From Eutreptiella sp. 'Long Island Sound 2002' (Eukaryota > Euglenozoa > Euglenophyceae > Eutreptiales > Eutreptiaceae): a stretch of DNA of 64,000 nt. The position numbers and the translations under genes are program-made. Each line of letters begins with the position of its first letter. Within the stretch, counting starts at the first letter, position 1. Location: positions 35,359,394 to 35,423,393 of the forward strand of contig OZ038383.1 of assembly GCA_964036045.1 (NCBI GenBank), read 5' to 3'. The notes beneath the pieces are model-generated. The model made no database searches. It saw nothing but the letters and a program-made list of their open reading frames with translations, and was not told where the DNA came from. This document shows, one piece after another, positions 60,049 to 64,000 of the stretch.

Positions 60049-62403
60049 GAAGCCGGTTTGGACCCCTGTGGCCATCTTGGGGTCACTTTGAGTGTGTATC
60101 TATGTGCCGGCAAGCCGCCATTGGCTGATATCATACTCTCCCATCCACCTGACCTAACCCGATGTGATAGTGTGATAGGTTTGGCCATTCTGGCTATGAG
60201 CGGCCATATTCAGTACCGAGGCGCCGCCAGCAGAGATTTATAGGTCGGAATATCAGGAATCAACAGGGTTTTATTATCATAATGTTTCCGTAATTTTTCA
60301 GCATTTCGTTCTGATGGTCAATGTATCGGCGACTGTCAGTTGGCTCGCGATTTTGCGTTAACCGATTGGTTAACTGTTATTTCCAGATATTCTGGCGGAA
60401 ACGCCGATGAAGGGTCAGATTTCATCAGTAAAGGGTTCGTTGCTTCCGCAATTTTCTAAATAACCACTCGAAATTTTATTCTGAATTTTTCGCGATGTCG
60501 AAATCGGATTTTCGACTTCGACATCGCCGCACTCGATTTGGTCTTCTTCGAGTGGTCATACTCTTTTCCCTATGCCCGAATCAGGTTTCCCTTATATATG
60601 CCACCCATTTGACTTGGAGATATAAGGGAAACAAAAGTGAATCGTGGAACCACTTTGAAGGGCCATATCTACGCGCGAGTGTGAGGAAAGAGAATAAGAA
60701 AGATTGGGTTGCAAGCGGCTTGGTCTCAACTTAATTTAAGAAGCATCAAACGCTTTTGGTGTGTACACATGCCCGGTGTAGCAAGGGATAATGGTCAAGA
60801 GGGTATAAAGTGATATATAACTCTTGGACCGTGCAACCGAATATTTTAATGCGACTTTCGAGTGTACCGCATGAGTGTTGGGGTTGCATAGATACTTTCC
60901 TTGGGTTCCTACGCATTTTTGACGTGAGTTATGTCCATGGAGGGACATGGCATATCATGGTGGGAGCCACTTTTGAGGGTATGTATTATATGCATGGTAT
61001 ATGTCTTGATATGCTCACGCCCATGTTATATATCTTCCTGTGGCCGAAGAGATGGGGAGCCATACGTGACAAGGGTTTTGCCCATGTCCGAATTGTGGAA
61101 TTCAAAGCGCTAGACTAAGTCTACCGCATATGTATTGCTCATGGTATGTTTGGCAAAGAGATCCATGAGTGCACTCCCGTTTTCATGGGGCATGTAGATA
61201 TGGGTGGCGAAGGTATCTCCATGCGCCTGATTGGGGATCCAAGTGAGAGAATTGTTAGCAAATGGTTCCAATCATTTGTGTACTGAATCATGAGCGGATA
61301 TCATGGCTGAGCATAGAGATATACTATCATGACAACTTTGTATTTGGTCATATTTTCATGTTTTTGACCTCAATTTTTGCTCATTTTTGCGTTTAGTGTA
61401 CTTACCTGGTCGGCAAACAGCAGGAAGCCTATGGAGAGTCGCACCATGGTATGTTGTTCATATGTTGGCATATGCTTCAGGGTTGAACACCACCATATGC
61501 CGGATCGCGTACTCCATTTGGCTTGGCGCACGAAGGATCACAAGAATTGGTCTCAAGATCATGGGCTGACTTGGGCAGTGCGTGGCGCCCATATCCGAAG
61601 GGGTTTCGAGGATAATGTGGTGATGTACATGGGCATTGGCCTTTGGTCTCTATCCTCCATGAATACTAGACTTCGATTCCATGCATGCTTTGAGCCTTCG
61701 GATAAGTGGTAACCTCAGTTTTGAGCATATATTTGATATATGGCCAATATGGTGTGAATTGGCAGTTTTTTGGCATGTTATGAGTTCAAACTCACGGGGC
61801 ATATCTCCAAGCCCATTCAACTCCAAGTCCAACCAAGGTTATGTCAGGGTAGGGTATGGTCCTGAGTGCCGCTCTAGGCCATGACACGCCACCTCCCTAT
61901 TTGGGCTAGGATATATAGGCTTGGGGGTGAACACATTTTTGGGGCTTATGTAGTGACTTGTGACACGTGGCATTTAGCCATCTCATTTGACCTGGTTCAG
62001 GGCAACATGTTGGTGAGTCAAGGAAAGGTCTTGAGTCCAGGGAATGAGGGGTTTATGGTTGTGAATGTGTATGTTTACCTCTTTCCCCAACTTTGCTTTA
62101 TTTGTGTTCATATGCCAATTTCAGGGCTTTCTTCCTTGGTGCAATTCTTCTACATGCCCGCCACCGTGGGAAGACCGGTGTGCTGAACGGAAGCCCGCAT
62201 CCTGGATTGGATTGTGAATCGGGTTATTGCTGCATTTGTGGGATCTAATTGCTGTTCAGGGTTGAAGGAGGATTGTATTTTCGATTTTCTCTATTTTTGG
62301 ATTTTGGACCCTGGACTTTGAGAAATGCAAGCATTGATCAGGAGCAAATCAGCAGGGATTACAGGCGGAAGGGGCACAGCGGGGGCCGGTCCTGGTAGGG
62401 ACC
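60049..62403 (+). repeat. Element G 5' LTR, truncated at its start
   Basis: Aligns with element C's 3' LTR from 39223 to 41672, starting TGAAGCCGGTTTGGACCCC. About 80 bp of the LTR start is missing where it meets the LINE-like unit. Ends GGTCCTGGTAGGGACC, 8 nt before the PBS. No coding sequence. Confidence 0.8.
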
Positions 62404-62410
62404 TTCTTAA

Positions 62411-62423
62411 TGGTAGCAGAGGC
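62411..62423 (+). promoter_or_regulatory. Element G primer-binding site
   Basis: TGGTAGCAGAGGC, identical to element B's PBS over 13 bases and complementary to an initiator tRNA-Met type 3' end. Confidence 0.8.
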
Positions 62424-62630
62424 TTACCTGCTGCCCCTACCAACCGCCGACCCGGGGACTTGGGCGATTATGAGCCCTGCCCAAGTACGCCCCGGGTGCG
62501 TATTGTGGACTCGGTGGAGACCACGCCGGAGATTGGAGCCAGAGAAGAGCCGAGACGCTCAAGAGCATGGCGAACTCCGGAAGTTGAAGCCCGAAGAGAA
62601 GTACGACATTCGGGAAGAGGAGGACTTGAC

Positions 62631-64000
62631 ATGGAGGACCTGGTTCCCATGTGCGAGCGTCGCTGCCGCAAGGCATGCAACCTCCGCTCCGCCGCGGAGG
62701 ACTCTGACGAGACCTGCCATTCCGGCAGCAGTGGAGGACGGGCCCGGCGCTACCGGAAGTGCGGGTCACCCAAGTCCGCGGCAAGGGACGCCGGGGCTAT
62801 TGACACGGACCCCAGCCCGGTCAGGCTGTGGGAATCCGAGGGGCACTCCGAAGGCTATCGGACAGCCTACGAGCCACCTTCGGAGTCGGAGATGTCCGCG
62901 CTGATCGCCAGGGCGCATACGGCCCCCGAGCCCGCCCTGAAGCACGACGCCGAGGGCTTGGAGAGGCCGGCCAGGGCCCGGACGGCACCTGTGCCCCGGC
63001 ACACGGGACCAGAGACGGACGCCATAGGCGATACGCTTATGGGTGATGAGTCTGAGGTGCCGAGAACCGCGGGATGCGCTGAATCCGGCGGAAAGCACGC
63101 TGCGTGCCACTGCGAGCACGTGTCCTTCCTCATGGGCAAGTACCCGAAGATGGGGATGGACGCCATCGTGCACCGCCTTGACCGCCTGGACAACGCCAAG
63201 GACGGTCTAGAGGAGGACGTCGCGGGGATCCTGGACGACCAGTCGGCCGCGGAGAAAGACATGGAGGAGCTGCGAGCGGAACGGGACCGGTACCGGGAGA
63301 ATCTGGAGCTGGCCCTGGAGAAGCAGCAGCGAGTGGTGGACAGCCTCCTCCACCTGGTGGAGGACATGTCGGGACGCCTGAAAAGGCTAGAGGAGCTACG
63401 GCCCCTCGCCTCGGGTCCGGAGCTCCCGGCAAAGCCGGCCGCGGCAGAGCTGGTGGAGCGGGTTAAGACCCTCAGGAGCGCCATGGATAAACCCATGGGC
63501 GGCCCTGCAGAGGCACCATACGCGACTCCGCGTGTTGATCCGTGTGCGCTGCCGTTTGTTCCCATGTTCAGCGAATCCACAGTGCTCGGGGAACACACGG
63601 CACCGGCTGGGTCCATGCGGGAAGGGCACGTAACCACGGACCCGAGGAGCCTGACGGTACAGATGTCCCATGCCGCCCAGGAGGTACCGATCACGATGAA
63701 TATGGTAGTTTATGCTGAAGATGAGATCCAGAGCCAGACCATGCAGGGGCGAACCATGGGAAGCGCCGACGGACATGGTCGAGGTCATCCGAGCGGAAAC
63801 CTGTGGGCGAAGGATCCCAACACGGGGATATGGACGGCCGATGGAGCAAGTCCTTCCCGCATTCCAAACCCCATGGGTTCAGGCCCAACTGGACCGCACT
63901 CCATGGAGGAGAGGGATGTACGGGGAGTGTACTCACACCCCCCGGCCACAGGCGGTATCCGTCTCGGCGGAGTGGTGGCTGGGGACGTCGGAGACGCCAT
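62631..64000 (+). CDS. gag: Element G: gag N-terminal part (open at window edge)
   Basis: The frame is open from before 62431 to the end of the window. The first ATG is at 62631 (MEDLVPMCERRCRKACNLRS). The protein contains a Cys/Arg-rich start, an acidic linker, CHCEHVSFLMGKYPKMGMDA, then a long helix with LEEDVAGILDDQSAAEKDME, RAERDRYRENLELALEKQQR and VVDSLLHLVEDMSGRLKRLE, a likely coiled coil, and a Pro/Ser/Thr linker to MEERDVRGVYSHPPATGGIR. Capsid would follow outside the window, as in element C at 29950. No stop codon interrupts it, so this copy may be better preserved than C. The part from 63300 supplies the empty site for the LARD-like insertion in C. Confidence 0.75.
   Translation, partial: MEDLVPMCERRCRKACNLRSAAEDSDETCHSGSSGGRARRYRKCGSPKSAARDAGAIDTDPSPVRLWESEGHSEGYRTAYEPPSESEMSALIARAHTAPEPALKHDAEGLERPARARTAPVPRHTGPETDAIGDTLMGDESEVPRTAGCAESGGKHAACHCEHVSFLMGKYPKMGMDAIVHRLDRLDNAKDGLEEDVAGILDDQSAAEKDMEELRAERDRYRENLELALEKQQRVVDSLLHLVEDMSGRLKRLEELRPLASGPELPAKPAAAELVERVKTLRSAMDKPMGGPAEAPYATPRVDPCALPFVPMFSESTVLGEHTAPAGSMREGHVTTDPRSLTVQMSHAAQEVPITMNMVVYAEDEIQSQTMQGRTMGSADGHGRGHPSGNLWAKDPNTGIWTADGASPSRIPNPMGSGPTGPHSMEERDVRGVYSHPPATGGIRLGGVVAGDVGDA

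Overview
The window is a repeat-dominated piece of a eukaryotic nuclear genome. I see no ordinary host gene in it. Evidence for a eukaryote: several chromodomain Ty3/Gypsy LTR retrotransposons, a Penelope-like retroelement, the end of a LINE-type element, a TIR DNA transposon whose genes contain GT-AG introns, and a primer-binding site that fits an initiator tRNA-Met. The style (large chromoviral Gypsy elements, 2.5-kb LTRs, deep nesting) fits a plant-lineage genome, perhaps a charophyte green alga such as Chara. That assignment is an inference and is weak.

Layout. (1) 1-7804, minus: Gypsy element A (RT, protease, gag, long coiled-coil N-terminal gag), its leader and probably its LTR. (2) 7805-19144, minus: element B, an almost complete 11.3-kb Gypsy element with two 787-bp LTRs, 5-bp target duplication CGGGG, PPT, PBS, an extra N-terminal ORF, gag, protease, RT, RNase H, integrase and chromodomain. 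It sits in the sequence that continues at 19150. (3) 19150-24905: non-coding remnants and element D (minus; RNase H, integrase, chromodomain). (4) 24908-41672, plus: element C, a 5'-truncated Gypsy element carrying two insertions: a 4.4-kb non-autonomous LTR element (25512-29883, TSD CTGGA) and a tandem/inverted Penelope-like cluster (34589-37088) with hammerhead-like motifs. (5) 41673-42900: integrase end of element F, a B relative. (6) 42950-43408: exon remnants with a short intron.

(7) 44280-51102 is the most unusual unit: a 6.8-kb DNA transposon ('T') with 21-bp TIRs and a 5-bp target duplication AATGC. It carries two genes I cannot assign to a known transposase family and nine copies of a 20-24 bp palindrome (core GTGCGCGAGGCCTCGCGCAC). 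One copy lies inside each of the two introns I can define in gene 2. Gene 2 has a ParB/DGQHR-like segment.

(8) 51522-52496: a B-family LTR, PBS and gag start, cut off. (9) 52497-60048, minus, very GC-rich: a LINE-like RNase H/zinc C-terminus followed, with a 29-bp ORF overlap, by an Ulp1/C48-like cysteine protease and proline- and RS-rich tracts. (10) 60049-64000, plus: element G, with a truncated 5' LTR of the C family, PBS and gag N-terminus, running off the window.

Most coding regions carry one to a few nonsense codons or frameshifts. Where I could align relatives, several stops fit loss of TGG or CGA codons by C-to-T change. The elements therefore look recently decayed rather than ancient. 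B's LTRs differ at roughly 2-3% of positions and the non-autonomous element's LTRs at about 1% (eye counts).
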